Assembly (NCBI RefSeq): GCF_001269365.1
Contig: NZ_CXOM01000002.1
Location: 504,001 to 568,000, forward strand
DNA from: Limnohabitans sp. Rim11
GTDB lineage: Bacteria > Pseudomonadota > Gammaproteobacteria > Burkholderiales > Burkholderiaceae_C
DNA: 64,000 nucleotides
Reading direction: 5' to 3'
The notes under the pieces were generated by a model. That model worked only from the letters and a program-made list of their open reading frames with translations, searched no databases and had not been told where the DNA came from. Made by a program: the position numbers and the translations under genes. Below, one piece after another: positions 9,174 to 18,900 of this stretch; within the stretch, counting starts at the first letter, position 1; each line of letters opens with the position of its first letter.

Positions 9174-10397
9174 TTAGGCGCGCTTTCGCAGAGTGAACTG
9201 AATCACATCCGTATTGGACTCATCAAATGCAGCCTCGCAATACGCCAAATAAAACTCCCACAAACGTAAGAATTTTTGGTCAAAGCCAAGCTGCAAAACC
9301 TGCGCCTCTTGCGCCATGAAATCATGGCGCCAGCGTCTCAGGGTTTCTGCATAGTCGGGACCAAACTTCAATTCATCAATGACTTCTAAGCCTGCCAAAT
9401 TGGCTTGGCGACGAAACTCTTTGGGGCTGGGCAAACAACCACCCGGAAAAATGTACTGCTGAATGAAGTCTGTTGATTTGCCATAACGGTCAAACAAACT
9501 GTCGTCAATCACAATGCTTTGAATACACGCCTTGCCGCCCGGCTTGAGCACTTGGCTGATTTTTTGGAAGTAGGTGGGCCAGTAAGATTGACCTACCGCC
9601 TCGATCATTTCAATCGAACACACCGCGTCATAGGGTCCATCTTGAATGTCTCGGTAATCTTGTAAGCGCAAATCAGCTTGTTCTGACTTGCCGTTCCATT
9701 TCATGCGCGCGTTGGCAAATGCCAACTGTTCTGTCGACAAGGTCACTCCCGTCACCTTGGCACCAAAATCAACCGTGGCCATTTCGGCCAAGGCGCCCCA
9801 GCCGCAACCAATTTCCAAAACGCGGCTACCTAACTCCACATCGGTCATGCGCAATGCGCGCCTCACTTTGGCCCTTTGCGCCGCAGCCATCTCCTGATCG
9901 AAATCGCCCTCAAACAACGCCGATGAATAGTTCATCGTGCCATCTAGCCACAGCTCGTAGAAAGCATTGCCTAAGTCATAGTGGGCATGGATGTTTTTTC
10001 GGCTGTTGGTTTTGTTGTTGCGGTTGAGCAAGTGTCGAATGCGGTACGCCATGCGGCCCCACCACGAGCCATAAATGAGATCTTCCACAGCACGTCGGTT
10101 TTGAATCATGACGCGCAACAAATCACTCAAAGAGGGCGTACTCCAATCGCCCGCCATGTAGGTTTCTGCAAAACCGATGTCACCCGATTTCATGCTGGCA
10201 GAAAAGACCTCCCAGTTTTTTAAACTGATGGCGGCGTGTGGCAAGGAGGTCTTGCCATACACCTTGGTGCTTCTGTCTGGAAACTGAATGGTCAACGTGC
10301 CATGTTCAATTTTTTCAAGCAAGCGCAAAACTCTGCGTGCCGAGGCAGGCGCAGCCTGAAGAGATAAATCTGAATGTGATGAAGTACTGGTGTTCAT
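9174..10397 (-). CDS. CFA/UfaA1-family fatty-acid methyltransferase
   Basis: 407 residues from the ATG at 10397 (ATGA overlap with DUF1365); an upstream in-frame start adds 55 residues of DUF1365-overlapping sequence. It has the class I SAM motif VLEIGCGWG (193-201) and family blocks HYDLGNAFYELWLD and DFIQQYIFPGGCLPS. It transfers a methyl from SAM to an unsaturated acyl chain of membrane phospholipid. Against E. coli Cfa three active-site positions differ: the YSC cysteine is Ser (YSSALFE, 157-163), EHVG is EAVG (266-269), and the LLHTI histidine is Gln (IQSIVI, 292-297). These residues bind bicarbonate and catalytic water in true cyclopropane synthases. With FAD oxidase and DUF1365 beside it, a UfaA1-like product (methyl/methylene-branched or furan precursor) is more likely than a cyclopropane. 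Confidence 0.85.
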   Translation of the reverse strand: MNTSTSSHSDLSLQAAPASARRVLRLLEKIEHGTLTIQFPDRSTKVYGKTSLPHAAISLKNWEVFSASMKSGDIGFAETYMAGDWSTPSLSDLLRVMIQNRRAVEDLIYGSWWGRMAYRIRHLLNRNNKTNSRKNIHAHYDLGNAFYELWLDGTMNYSSALFEGDFDQEMAAAQRAKVRRALRMTDVELGSRVLEIGCGWGALAEMATVDFGAKVTGVTLSTEQLAFANARMKWNGKSEQADLRLQDYRDIQDGPYDAVCSIEMIEAVGQSYWPTYFQKISQVLKPGGKACIQSIVIDDSLFDRYGKSTDFIQQYIFPGGCLPSPKEFRRQANLAGLEVIDELKFGPDYAETLRRWRHDFMAQEAQVLQLGFDQKFLRLWEFYLAYCEAAFDESNTDVIQFTLRKRA

Positions 10398-11227
10398 GAT
10401 CCGCTGGATTTGGATGAAGCAATGGAAGGTGTATGGCCCCGCGTCACAAGGCTTGCAGGGGGTTCTGGTTTTGTAAAAAAGGGTACGCGCTTGAACCAAA
10501 GCAACAAGGCATGCCAGTGAATGCGCGCCATCACGGCAAAGGTAAACAAGGGGTAGGCCCACAGGGCCCGCCTTAAGGCTTTGGCAGTAGCGGGCACGAG
10601 TGTGCCGCTCATGCTGGTTTCTATGAGCGGGCCGTCAGCGTCAAAATGATCAACGCGCGCCACCACTCTTTCTTGACCGTTGATGCGGGTGCGCATGAAT
10701 CGAAATTGGTAATGGCCATTGACTTCGCAAAAAGGCGACACATGAAACACCTTGCTGGCCACTTCGGTATGGCCCCAGTGAGGCGCGTCCAATAAATAGC
10801 AGTGCCGCTCACCAAAGGTGTTGTGCACCTCGGCCACGATGGCGGCCAAAGTGTTGTCGGCGCGGTGGCAATACCAAAAACTCACTGGCTTGAAGGTGTA
10901 TCCCAAGACACGCGGGAATGTTTGCAGCCAAATCTCACCATTGGCATCTTGGATACCTTCTTTCTCCAGCATCTCACTTAACCATCCCAATGCACCGCCC
11001 TGTTCTGGCAGGCGCCCATCGCCATGGTCGACATCATGGAACGAAAGCAACGCAGCGCGGTTGATGGCTAAGTCGCCGGAACCAGCGTCTTTGGAAGTGT
11101 TTTGGTTTTGAAGGCTGCGCATGGGCAACATCAAAAAATAGGCGCCATAGTGAAAAGCATGTAAGGCCGGACGTCGGCGAACATGCCTAACTTGGCCGAA
11201 GCCAATGAGAGCGCCCTGATCTTTCAT
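10394..11227 (-). CDS. DUF1365 family protein
   Basis: 277 residues. Family landmarks are GFGQVRHVRRRPALHAFHYGAYFLMLP at the start, the block FPRVLGYTFKPVSFWYCH and AEVHNTFGERHCYLL, then KVFHVSPFCEVNGHYQFRF. DUF1365 is found next to FAD-dependent amine-oxidase-like genes and cfa/ufaA1 genes in proteobacteria and mycobacteria (the Rv0447c-Rv0449c order, from memory). Its activity is not known; a role in modifying or presenting acyl chains is inferred. Both ends overlap the neighbours by 4 nt. Confidence 0.87.
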   Translation of the reverse strand: MKDQGALIGFGQVRHVRRRPALHAFHYGAYFLMLPMRSLQNQNTSKDAGSGDLAINRAALLSFHDVDHGDGRLPEQGGALGWLSEMLEKEGIQDANGEIWLQTFPRVLGYTFKPVSFWYCHRADNTLAAIVAEVHNTFGERHCYLLDAPHWGHTEVASKVFHVSPFCEVNGHYQFRFMRTRINGQERVVARVDHFDADGPLIETSMSGTLVPATAKALRRALWAYPLFTFAVMARIHWHALLLWFKRVPFFTKPEPPASLVTRGHTPSIASSKSSGS

Positions 11228-12519
11228 CGCTTCAGGTCCTGCAAAAGTTGGCGGGCAACGCCGAGTCCCGCTTTCAGGCCATCTTCATGGAAACCATAGC
11301 CCATCCAAGCGCCCGCAAACCACGTGTGTTGTTGGCCTTGAATTTCGGGAAGGTGCTGCTGTGCATCGATGGCCGCCAAATCAAACACCGGGTGAGCGTA
11401 ATCAATGGACGCAATGATTTTGGTCGGATCGATGGGCTTGGTTGGGTTCAATGAAACCACCACCGCTTGTTCAAAAGGCAAGGGCTGGAGTTTGTTGAGC
11501 AAATAGTGCAAACAAACTCTGGCGCTTTCTTGTCCCTCGTCCGAGGCGCGTTCGTAGTTCCATGCCGCCCACGCTTTGCGCCTAGAAGGCAACACGCTTT
11601 CATCGGTATGCAGCACCGCCACATTGTCTTGGTAGGGAATGGCCGACAAATATTTCTGTTCTGCTGGCGTTGGCACTCGCAACATGCGCAATGCTTGATC
11701 GGAATGCGTACAGATCACAACCTCGTCAAATCGTTCGGCATGGTCTTGAGTCACGATGCGAACGCCAGACTCATCGCGCTCAATCAAAGACACGGGGGTG
11801 TTCAGGCGCTTATCGCGTACATTTGCCACTATTTTTTGAACATAGTTTTTCGAGCCGCCTTTGACAGTAAACCAGCGGGGTCGATTGCTGACTTGAATAA
11901 GGCCATGGTTGTGGCAAAAACGAATCATGGTGGCCACAGGAAATTGCAACATTTGATCTGTTGGGCAACTCCAAATGCAGCCCATCATGGGCAAGAAATA
12001 CCAATTCTTAAACGCTTCGCTAAAGTTGTGATGCTTTAAGAATTCAGAGAGCGGCTGACGCATTTCGCTTTCTGTTTGCTGCTCTGCAATTCGAGTACAT
12101 GTTTTGTTGAAGCGCAAAACATCGGCCAACATCTTCAAAAATTTAGGCCGCAGCAGGTTACCTCTTTGAGCAAACACCGTGTCTAGATTGCTGCCACTCC
12201 ACTCCAAGGCCTCATCGCCCCAAACCTTGGGTGCCTGAACCGAAAAGGACATGTCAGACAAGGCCGTCTCAACACCCAACTCGGCAAACAAGCCGATCAA
12301 ATTGGGGTAGGTTCTTTCATTGAAGACCAAGAAGCCTGTGTCGACGCCATGCGTGACCATGCCTTGGGCCGTCGGCAATGTGATGTCGACGGTGTTGGAA
12401 TGCCCGCCAAAGTAGGCGCCTGCCTCAAACAAAGTGATGTCTGCTTGGCCCTTTAAGCTGTGCGCTACTGCCAAGCCTGAAATGCCAGAGCCAACGATGG
12501 CAATTTTTTTGTACGTCAT
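11224..12519 (-). CDS. FAD-dependent oxidoreductase (amine-oxidase fold)
   Basis: 431 residues. The N-terminal dinucleotide motif VGSGISGLAVAHSL with the following acidic LFEAG and the FGGHSNTVD loop is typical of flavin amine-oxidase/phytoene-desaturase folds. It ends with WFAGAWMGYGFHEDGLKAG, the second FAD-contact region. Members encoded beside DUF1365 and cfa-like genes act on the methylated acyl intermediate: reduction of a methylene group in actinobacteria, desaturation in the Rhodobacter furan fatty acid route, as I recall them. It begins 7 bp after the glutathione peroxidase stop and overlaps DUF1365 by 4 nt. Confidence 0.88.
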   Translation of the reverse strand: MTYKKIAIVGSGISGLAVAHSLKGQADITLFEAGAYFGGHSNTVDITLPTAQGMVTHGVDTGFLVFNERTYPNLIGLFAELGVETALSDMSFSVQAPKVWGDEALEWSGSNLDTVFAQRGNLLRPKFLKMLADVLRFNKTCTRIAEQQTESEMRQPLSEFLKHHNFSEAFKNWYFLPMMGCIWSCPTDQMLQFPVATMIRFCHNHGLIQVSNRPRWFTVKGGSKNYVQKIVANVRDKRLNTPVSLIERDESGVRIVTQDHAERFDEVVICTHSDQALRMLRVPTPAEQKYLSAIPYQDNVAVLHTDESVLPSRRKAWAAWNYERASDEGQESARVCLHYLLNKLQPLPFEQAVVVSLNPTKPIDPTKIIASIDYAHPVFDLAAIDAQQHLPEIQGQQHTWFAGAWMGYGFHEDGLKAGLGVARQLLQDLKR

Positions 12520-12526
12520 GTTCCGT

Positions 12527-13132
12527 TCAAGGCGCCTTCATCGCCAAACTTTTTTCAATGGCTTGCACCAAGCTTTTACTTTCTGGGCTGGTCATGCTGC
12601 TGTAACTGTCGATGAGTTTGCCATCACGGCCAATGAGGTATTTGTAAAAGTTCCACTTGGGTTTTTGGCCTGGGTCTTTTGCCAGCTGCTTGAAAAAGGG
12701 CACAGCCGCATCACCCGTTACCGATGTTTTGGTAAACATTGGAAACTTCACGCCAAACGTGTTTTCACAAAAGTCTGCAATTTCTTGGTTGTTGGTTTTT
12801 TCTTGGGCAAAGTCGTTAGAAGGAAAGCCCAACACCACCAAGCCGCGGTCCTTGTATTTGCTGTACACACTTTCTAAACCTTTGTATTGAGGTGTGAAGC
12901 CGCAGTAACTGGCCGTGTTCACCACCAAAATAACTTTGCCACTGTATTGGCACAAGGACTGTGGTTTTTCGTCTTGCAAGCGGGCAAAGGTATGGTTCAA
13001 AAGGGCTGGGCATGCCGCTTGAGGTGCGGCGCTGGCAGGGCCCCCTGCGGCTTGCGCGAACACATTCAAGGCCAGAGTCAAACCGATGAGACCTAAGAAA
13101 ATGCCTTTGAAATTAAACATTGAACCGTCCAT
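12527..13132 (-). CDS. glutathione peroxidase with signal peptide
   Basis: 201 residues. An N-terminal signal peptide (hydrophobic GIFLGLIGLTLALNVFA, cleavage near FAQA) precedes a standard GPx domain: NTASYCGFTPQYKGLE with the peroxidatic Cys, FPSNDFAQEK with the conserved Asn/Gln region, and WNFYKYLI with the active-site Trp. It uses thioredoxin or glutathione to reduce lipid and hydrogen peroxides, here probably in the periplasm. A second ATG 12 nt downstream is an equally possible start. Placement 7 bp before the FAD oxidase suggests joint expression with the lipid-modifying enzymes; glnE ends 43 bp upstream. Confidence 0.87.
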   Translation of the reverse strand: MDGSMFNFKGIFLGLIGLTLALNVFAQAAGGPASAAPQAACPALLNHTFARLQDEKPQSLCQYSGKVILVVNTASYCGFTPQYKGLESVYSKYKDRGLVVLGFPSNDFAQEKTNNQEIADFCENTFGVKFPMFTKTSVTGDAAVPFFKQLAKDPGQKPKWNFYKYLIGRDGKLIDSYSSMTSPESKSLVQAIEKSLAMKAP

Positions 13133-13175
13133 TCTGTTTTGTGACTGGACAGTTTACTTCTAATTTCTCAGCTTG

Positions 13176-15935
13176 TCACGGGCTGTTTGAGTGTCGGCTT
13201 TGTGATTTAAAGACGGCACGCCAAAGTGCCAAAATTGCCTCTTTTTCGGTGTCTAAGCTAGGCTGTATGACTTGCGTTGGCGCCTCATTCAACCGGGCCT
13301 TGTGCTGCACTCGGCGCAAAGATCGGTAGGCAGATGCTGCGTTCTGGCCCACCTCTTTTGGCAATAAGCCAACCGCTTCCGCTCTTTGCAACAAGGCAAT
13401 ATTGCCCACGTTGTCCAACAATTCTGGGTGTGCATTGGCATGCATCAAGACCAGGTATTGAACGGCAAACTCTGCGTCTACCATCCCGCCAGGGCTGTGC
13501 TTGACATCAAACAATCCGGCTTTGACGGGGTGCGCCGCAAGCACCCTTTGGCGCATGCCGACAATTTCTTGGGTCAGCAAGGCTGCGTCTCGAGGTGCGC
13601 CAATCACAGCCCGCCGAACCTGGTCAAAACGGTTTTGCATGTGCGGGTCGCCCATGACAAACCGCGCCCGGGTCATCGCCTGGTGCTCCCAAGTCCAGGC
13701 GGTGTTGCTACCGCGCTGTTGTTGATAATCGGCGTATGCGTCGAAAGTGGTTACCAACAAACCTGAGCTGCCATTGGGCCGCAGAGCAGTGTCAATTTCA
13801 AACAAATCGCCCTCGGCGGTTTTTACAGTGAACCAGTTAATCAGCTTGCGCACGAAGCCCGCATAGGCCTCTTGGGCGCGCTCGTCAGCGTCTTCGTAAA
13901 CAAACACAATGTCTAAATCGCTGCCGTAACCCAGCTCTTTGCCGCCCAATTTGCCATAGGCAATGATGGCAAATTGAGGGGTTTCGCGGTGCCTATTTTT
14001 TAAGCAGGACCAACACCACTGCGCCGTTATTTTCAAAATAACATCGGCCATGGCGCTGAGGTCGTCTGCGACTTGCTCAACTGTTAAGTTGCCCTCCACA
14101 TCACGGGCCAGGGTGCGAAAAACTTCGGCATGGTGTGCACGGCGAAGCAAGTTCAAAAGGGCTTCTTCGTCATCTTCGCCAGACCGCTTCAATGCGGCCC
14201 GTCTGGCTTCCAACTCTGCTTCAAAGTCAGCCGCCACAAAGCGTTGCTGCAACACATCGCCATGGGCCAGCTCGTCGATGACGCCGGGGTGCTGGACCAA
14301 ATACCGCGCCGGCCATTTGGCAGCCCCCAACAAGCGCAACAGGCGCTCGTGCACGGCGGGTCGTTCTAGCAGCATGGCCAAATAGCTTTCGCGGCGCATC
14401 AATGGCTCCATCCAGTCGGCCATTCTGACCACCGCGATGGCTTCCACTTTGCCCTCTTTGAGCCACTGGGCGGTTCGCTGAAGCAAGCGCATCAAACGGG
14501 TTCGCGCATCGTCGCGCAAGCCTTTAACTCTAGGGCTCTCCTGCCAGTGGGCTAAGCGCTCCCGGGCCACCCCTTGAAACAAGTCCAAAACAGCTTCAAG
14601 TTCAGGCAGCTCACTGCCGGTAGATTTTTGGCAGCCTTTGCAATGCGGATCGCCGCCCAAAAGGATGTCAAATTCTTGCGCCACAATTTCGCGATGGGCA
14701 TCGAGCTCGGTTAAAAAGTCGCAACTGTCGGCGTAGCCCATGGTGTGAGCGATCCAACTCAAATCCTGATCTTGGGTTGGCAAAACATGGGTTTGCTGAT
14801 CGTCCAAGTACTGAATTCGATGCTCGACTTTTCTTAAAAAGACATAGGCTTTGGCCAGACTCTCGGCGGTCTCTACAGGCATCAGGCCCGCTTTGGCCAC
14901 CCTCTTGAGGGCGTCCAGTGTGGGCCGGGTTCGTAACTCCGGAAACTGTCCCCCGCGCACCACCTGCAGCAATTGAACCGTAAACTCAATTTCACGAATA
15001 CCACCCCTCGATAGCTTGACATCGTTGGCTCGCTCCGGATGGCCGGCACTTCTTTTGGCAGCATGGTCGCGAATTTGTTGGTGCAAGGTGCGCAAAGATT
15101 CAAACACGTTGTAATCGAGATAGCGCCTAAATACAAAAGGCAATACCACCGACCGCAGCGCCATGGCAGAACCATTTTCAATGGCAGACCGCGGCGCAAT
15201 GACACGGCTTTTCATCCAAGCAAAGCGCTCCCACTCTCGGCCCTGAACCAATAAGTACTCTTCTAAAGCTCCCAAGGAAACCACACTGGGACCCGAATTG
15301 CCGTTCGGCCGGAGGGCCAAATCAACGCGAAAAACAAAACCATGCTCGGTGGTATCGCCTACCAAGCTGTAAATGGCTTTGACAGCGCGGGCAAAATATT
15401 CATGCACAGAGATTCTGTGAAGCCCCTCTGAGTTGCCTACCGTTTCGCCATCCTCGTCAAAGACATAAATCAAATCGATGTCGCTGGAGACGTTCAACTC
15501 ACGAGCGCCCAACTTGCCCATGCCAATGACCCAAAATTGCGCGCGCTGACCAGAAGCGGTCAGGGGTTCACCATGCCGCGCATCCAAGGTTTGGAAGGCC
15601 GCCTGACACGCCTTGTCTAGTGCTATTTCTGCCAACTGCGTGACACACCGCGTGACCACATCTAAGGGGGCTTCTTGTTCGCAATCGAGTTTGATCAGGC
15701 GATACAGGGCCCACTGCCGCAAGACACGCAAGGCCGCACCGACCTCGAATTGACTACACAAGAGGGCATAGGCTCGCTCAAGCGCTTCGCGAGTCGGCGT
15801 TTCTTGGGGAAGCGCGCCAAAAACGTCGCCATAGCGACGTTCTAGACGCTGAAAAAACCTTGAGCCCTCTGAAAGGGGCTTGCGGCTGCTTGAATCCGCG
15901 CGTTGACCCGTCTCAAATGGGTTTGTGGCGGTCAT
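13176..15935 (-). CDS. glnE: bifunctional glutamine synthetase adenylyltransferase/deadenylylase
   Basis: 919 residues, near the ~950 of E. coli GlnE. Two nucleotidyltransferase domains are visible with their paired aspartates: SDIDLIYVF in the N-terminal deadenylylase half and YGSDLDIVFVYED in the C-terminal adenylyltransferase half. Both are followed by the ALRPNG(N/S)SG block and a GGI/M-E-F helical segment. The enzyme adds or removes AMP on glutamine synthetase in response to PII state and glutamine. It is divergent from yhdP with only 20 bp between start codons. The partner PII gene glnK lies 45 kb away in this window. Confidence 0.96.
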   Translation of the reverse strand: MTATNPFETGQRADSSSRKPLSEGSRFFQRLERRYGDVFGALPQETPTREALERAYALLCSQFEVGAALRVLRQWALYRLIKLDCEQEAPLDVVTRCVTQLAEIALDKACQAAFQTLDARHGEPLTASGQRAQFWVIGMGKLGARELNVSSDIDLIYVFDEDGETVGNSEGLHRISVHEYFARAVKAIYSLVGDTTEHGFVFRVDLALRPNGNSGPSVVSLGALEEYLLVQGREWERFAWMKSRVIAPRSAIENGSAMALRSVVLPFVFRRYLDYNVFESLRTLHQQIRDHAAKRSAGHPERANDVKLSRGGIREIEFTVQLLQVVRGGQFPELRTRPTLDALKRVAKAGLMPVETAESLAKAYVFLRKVEHRIQYLDDQQTHVLPTQDQDLSWIAHTMGYADSCDFLTELDAHREIVAQEFDILLGGDPHCKGCQKSTGSELPELEAVLDLFQGVARERLAHWQESPRVKGLRDDARTRLMRLLQRTAQWLKEGKVEAIAVVRMADWMEPLMRRESYLAMLLERPAVHERLLRLLGAAKWPARYLVQHPGVIDELAHGDVLQQRFVAADFEAELEARRAALKRSGEDDEEALLNLLRRAHHAEVFRTLARDVEGNLTVEQVADDLSAMADVILKITAQWCWSCLKNRHRETPQFAIIAYGKLGGKELGYGSDLDIVFVYEDADERAQEAYAGFVRKLINWFTVKTAEGDLFEIDTALRPNGSSGLLVTTFDAYADYQQQRGSNTAWTWEHQAMTRARFVMGDPHMQNRFDQVRRAVIGAPRDAALLTQEIVGMRQRVLAAHPVKAGLFDVKHSPGGMVDAEFAVQYLVLMHANAHPELLDNVGNIALLQRAEAVGLLPKEVGQNAASAYRSLRRVQHKARLNEAPTQVIQPSLDTEKEAILALWRAVFKSQSRHSNSP

Positions 15936-15955
15936 AATTCCCTGCCTGAGTGTTT

Positions 15956-18900
15956 ATGTCCCAAACCATTGATCGAATGTTGAAATTTTCTTCTTGGCTT
16001 CGCCTGATCGATGCGGGATTGCGCCTGTTCGCTTGGGGTCTCCTGACGATCGGCTTGGTCATGGGAATGGCTTGGTCGGCACTGCATTTTTGGATTGTGC
16101 CGCGAATTGAAGATTTTCGCCCTCGGCTGGAAATTTTGGCCTCGCAGGCCATTGGGGTTCCCGTTCAAATGGGTCAATTGGTGGCGCTCTCATCCGGCTG
16201 GATGCCCACATTTGAAGTTCACAACTTGGCGCTGTTAGACCCCGAAGGACGCAGGGCTTTGACCTTGCCCAAAATTACCTTTGCCATCAGCGTCAGGTCG
16301 GTCCTCAACCTAGGGGTTGAGCAGCTGGTCATTGACTCTCCGACGCTCGACATCCGCAGAACAGCTCAAGGCGAATGGCGCATAGCGGGCCTTTCCCTTA
16401 AAAATGATGGCGCGATCGACTCTGCCGCAGCCGATTGGATTTTTTCTCAAAAAGAAATCGTCATCCAAGGCGGTAAGGTTGTTTGGAATGACGACTACAA
16501 AACAGCGGGTCGTGAAAAACCAGCGCTCGAGTTGAGCGAAGTTTCTTGGGTCTTGCGCAATTCTGCTTGGCATCATCAGTGGCGCTTGGACGCAGCACCA
16601 CCATCGGGTTGGGGCGATCGATTTGTTCTGATGGGCGACATGCGGCGCAGCCTGTTGTCTACCCATCCTGGTCGTTTCAATGATTGGAGCGGCCAAATTC
16701 ACGTGCAGTTTCCAGATGTTGACCTTGCTGAGCTAAGCCCCTATTTACCTTGGGAGGTCAATGCCTCGCAAGGCAAGGGCGCACTTAGATTGTGGGCGGA
16801 TGTGCAAACCGGCCAGCTGAAACAAGCCACGGCAGATGTCGTTTTAGAAAACGCCAAAGCAAAACTTAGCCCAGAACTCCAGGCGCTCACCTTCAAAAAC
16901 ATTGCTGGCAGATTGGCCGTCAAAACAGTTCCAAATGGTTTTGACTTTTCAACTGAAGGTTTGAGTTTCGACACCGAGGATGGGCTCCATTGGCCAGGTG
17001 GCAATGTCAAAGTGACCTACACCGAGACTGAGAATGGTCAGTCTGCACACGGTCGCTTTCATGGTGACAAATTGGATTTGCTGGCGCTTAGAAACATTGC
17101 GCTGCAGTTGCCACTCCCCCCAAACACACGGGACGTGTTGCAAGCACACAAAGTCGCAGGAACAGTCAACGCTTTGCAACTTGAATGGTCTGAGCAAAAA
17201 AAGGCCGAAGGGACCAGTTACCAAATCAATACAGCCAATGGCAACATCGAAAAGTTAAATTTTGAAGGCGGCAAAGTGGGGTCATCAACCGAGACATGGC
17301 CTGGCATCGAAAATGCCAACGTCCTCTTCGACATGAATGCTGATGGCGGGCAAATCAAAATCAACATTGAACAAGGCGCGCTCAACTTCAACCGCATCTT
17401 TGAGGAGCCGCGCATTTCCCTCGACAAAATGCAAGCGTCGGCGAAATGGCTTCAACAAAAAGGTCAGATCACGGTGCCCGATTGGCAACTGAGTCTTAGC
17501 AATGCCGATGTATCGGGTTCATGGCAGGGCAATTGGAAACCCAGTGCAACGCCAAACAACATGGGTTACTTGGAGTTGCAGGGCAACATTGTGCGCGCCA
17601 ATGCCAACAAGGTTTACCGATATTTACCCCTTGGTATCTCCCAAAATGTTCGCAATTATGTTCGCGATTCGGTTCTCAATGGAACGGTTCAAAATGTCGC
17701 CGTCAAAGTCAAAGGCGACGTGAACAAGATTCCTTTTGCCAACCCCAAAGACGGAGAGTTTCGTTTTGCCGGAAAGGTGAATGACGTTCAATACGCTTAC
17801 GTCCCAGTACCTAGCGCAACCAGCTCATCCAGCAGCACCGCTACCAAACAGAACCAAGCGGATACCAGTTGGCCGTTCATGAACAACGTCACGGGTAACA
17901 TTGTGTTTGATCGTTTCAACTTCAAAGTCAACGGCGCAACGGGCAAGTGGGGCAATACACCATTCACTCAAATCAAAGCTGAAATTCCCAATTTAAGCAA
18001 CAACCTGGTGGTCAACGTTCAAGGCGAATCCAAATCGAGCGCCAAGCAACTGTTAACCGACTTAAGACTCTCGCCCGTCAACAACATGTTGGGTGGTGTA
18101 TTGACGCAAGCCAGCAGCACAGGCAATGTGAGCTCGCGTTTGAAGCTCAGCATGCCCTTGGCCGCCATTGACAAAACGACACTTCAAGGCGCCGTGACTT
18201 TGTCGGGTAACGATGTACGCATCTTGGACACTTTGCCCGCGTTTGAAAAAGCTCAAGGGGCCATCACATTCAATGAAGGTGGCTTCAGTTTGGCTGGCGT
18301 CAGTGCGCAGTTTTTGGGCGGCCCTATTAAGTTTGAGGGTGGCACCAGAAAGCTTCCGCCAAAGAGTTTGGAGGCCAATCCTGTCATCCGCGTGCAAGGA
18401 CAAGTCAGCGCCAACGGCTTGAAATTAGCGAACGAAATTCCCATCCTCACTTTGTTGGCACAACACGCTAGCGGCTCGGCGGCATATGCCGCCAGTTTGG
18501 GCGTCAAGGGCGGTCAGACAGAATTGAGTATTCAGTCTCAACTGCAAGGCCTGGCCTTGAACCTGCCATCCCCACTGAACAAGCGCGCAGATGAGTTGGT
18601 GTCCATGCGTTACGACAACAGCATTCAAACACTGGGCGGTGCCGGCGGCAACAAAGCCATGCGCGATGTCTTGCAGTTCAACTGGGGGCGGGCTTTTTCT
18701 GCCAGCTACAACCGCGACGTCAGTGGGCTTGAAGCTAAAGTTTTGAATGGTCGATGGATGGTTGGCGAAGGCGTGACACCTGGTGCCGCCAGCAGTACAG
18801 ACAACAACGTGATTGCCACCGTGAATTTACCGTCATTCTCTGTGGACGATTGGATGCAGGTATTGACACCGCCCAAAAGCAGCCCACAAGATAGCGCCTC

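Noticed and set aside
10398..10562. Longer N-terminus for the CFA-like gene
   Set aside because: The 55 added residues overlap DUF1365 coding sequence, contain unrelated sequence, and the ATG at 10397 fits the ATGA overlap used through the operon.
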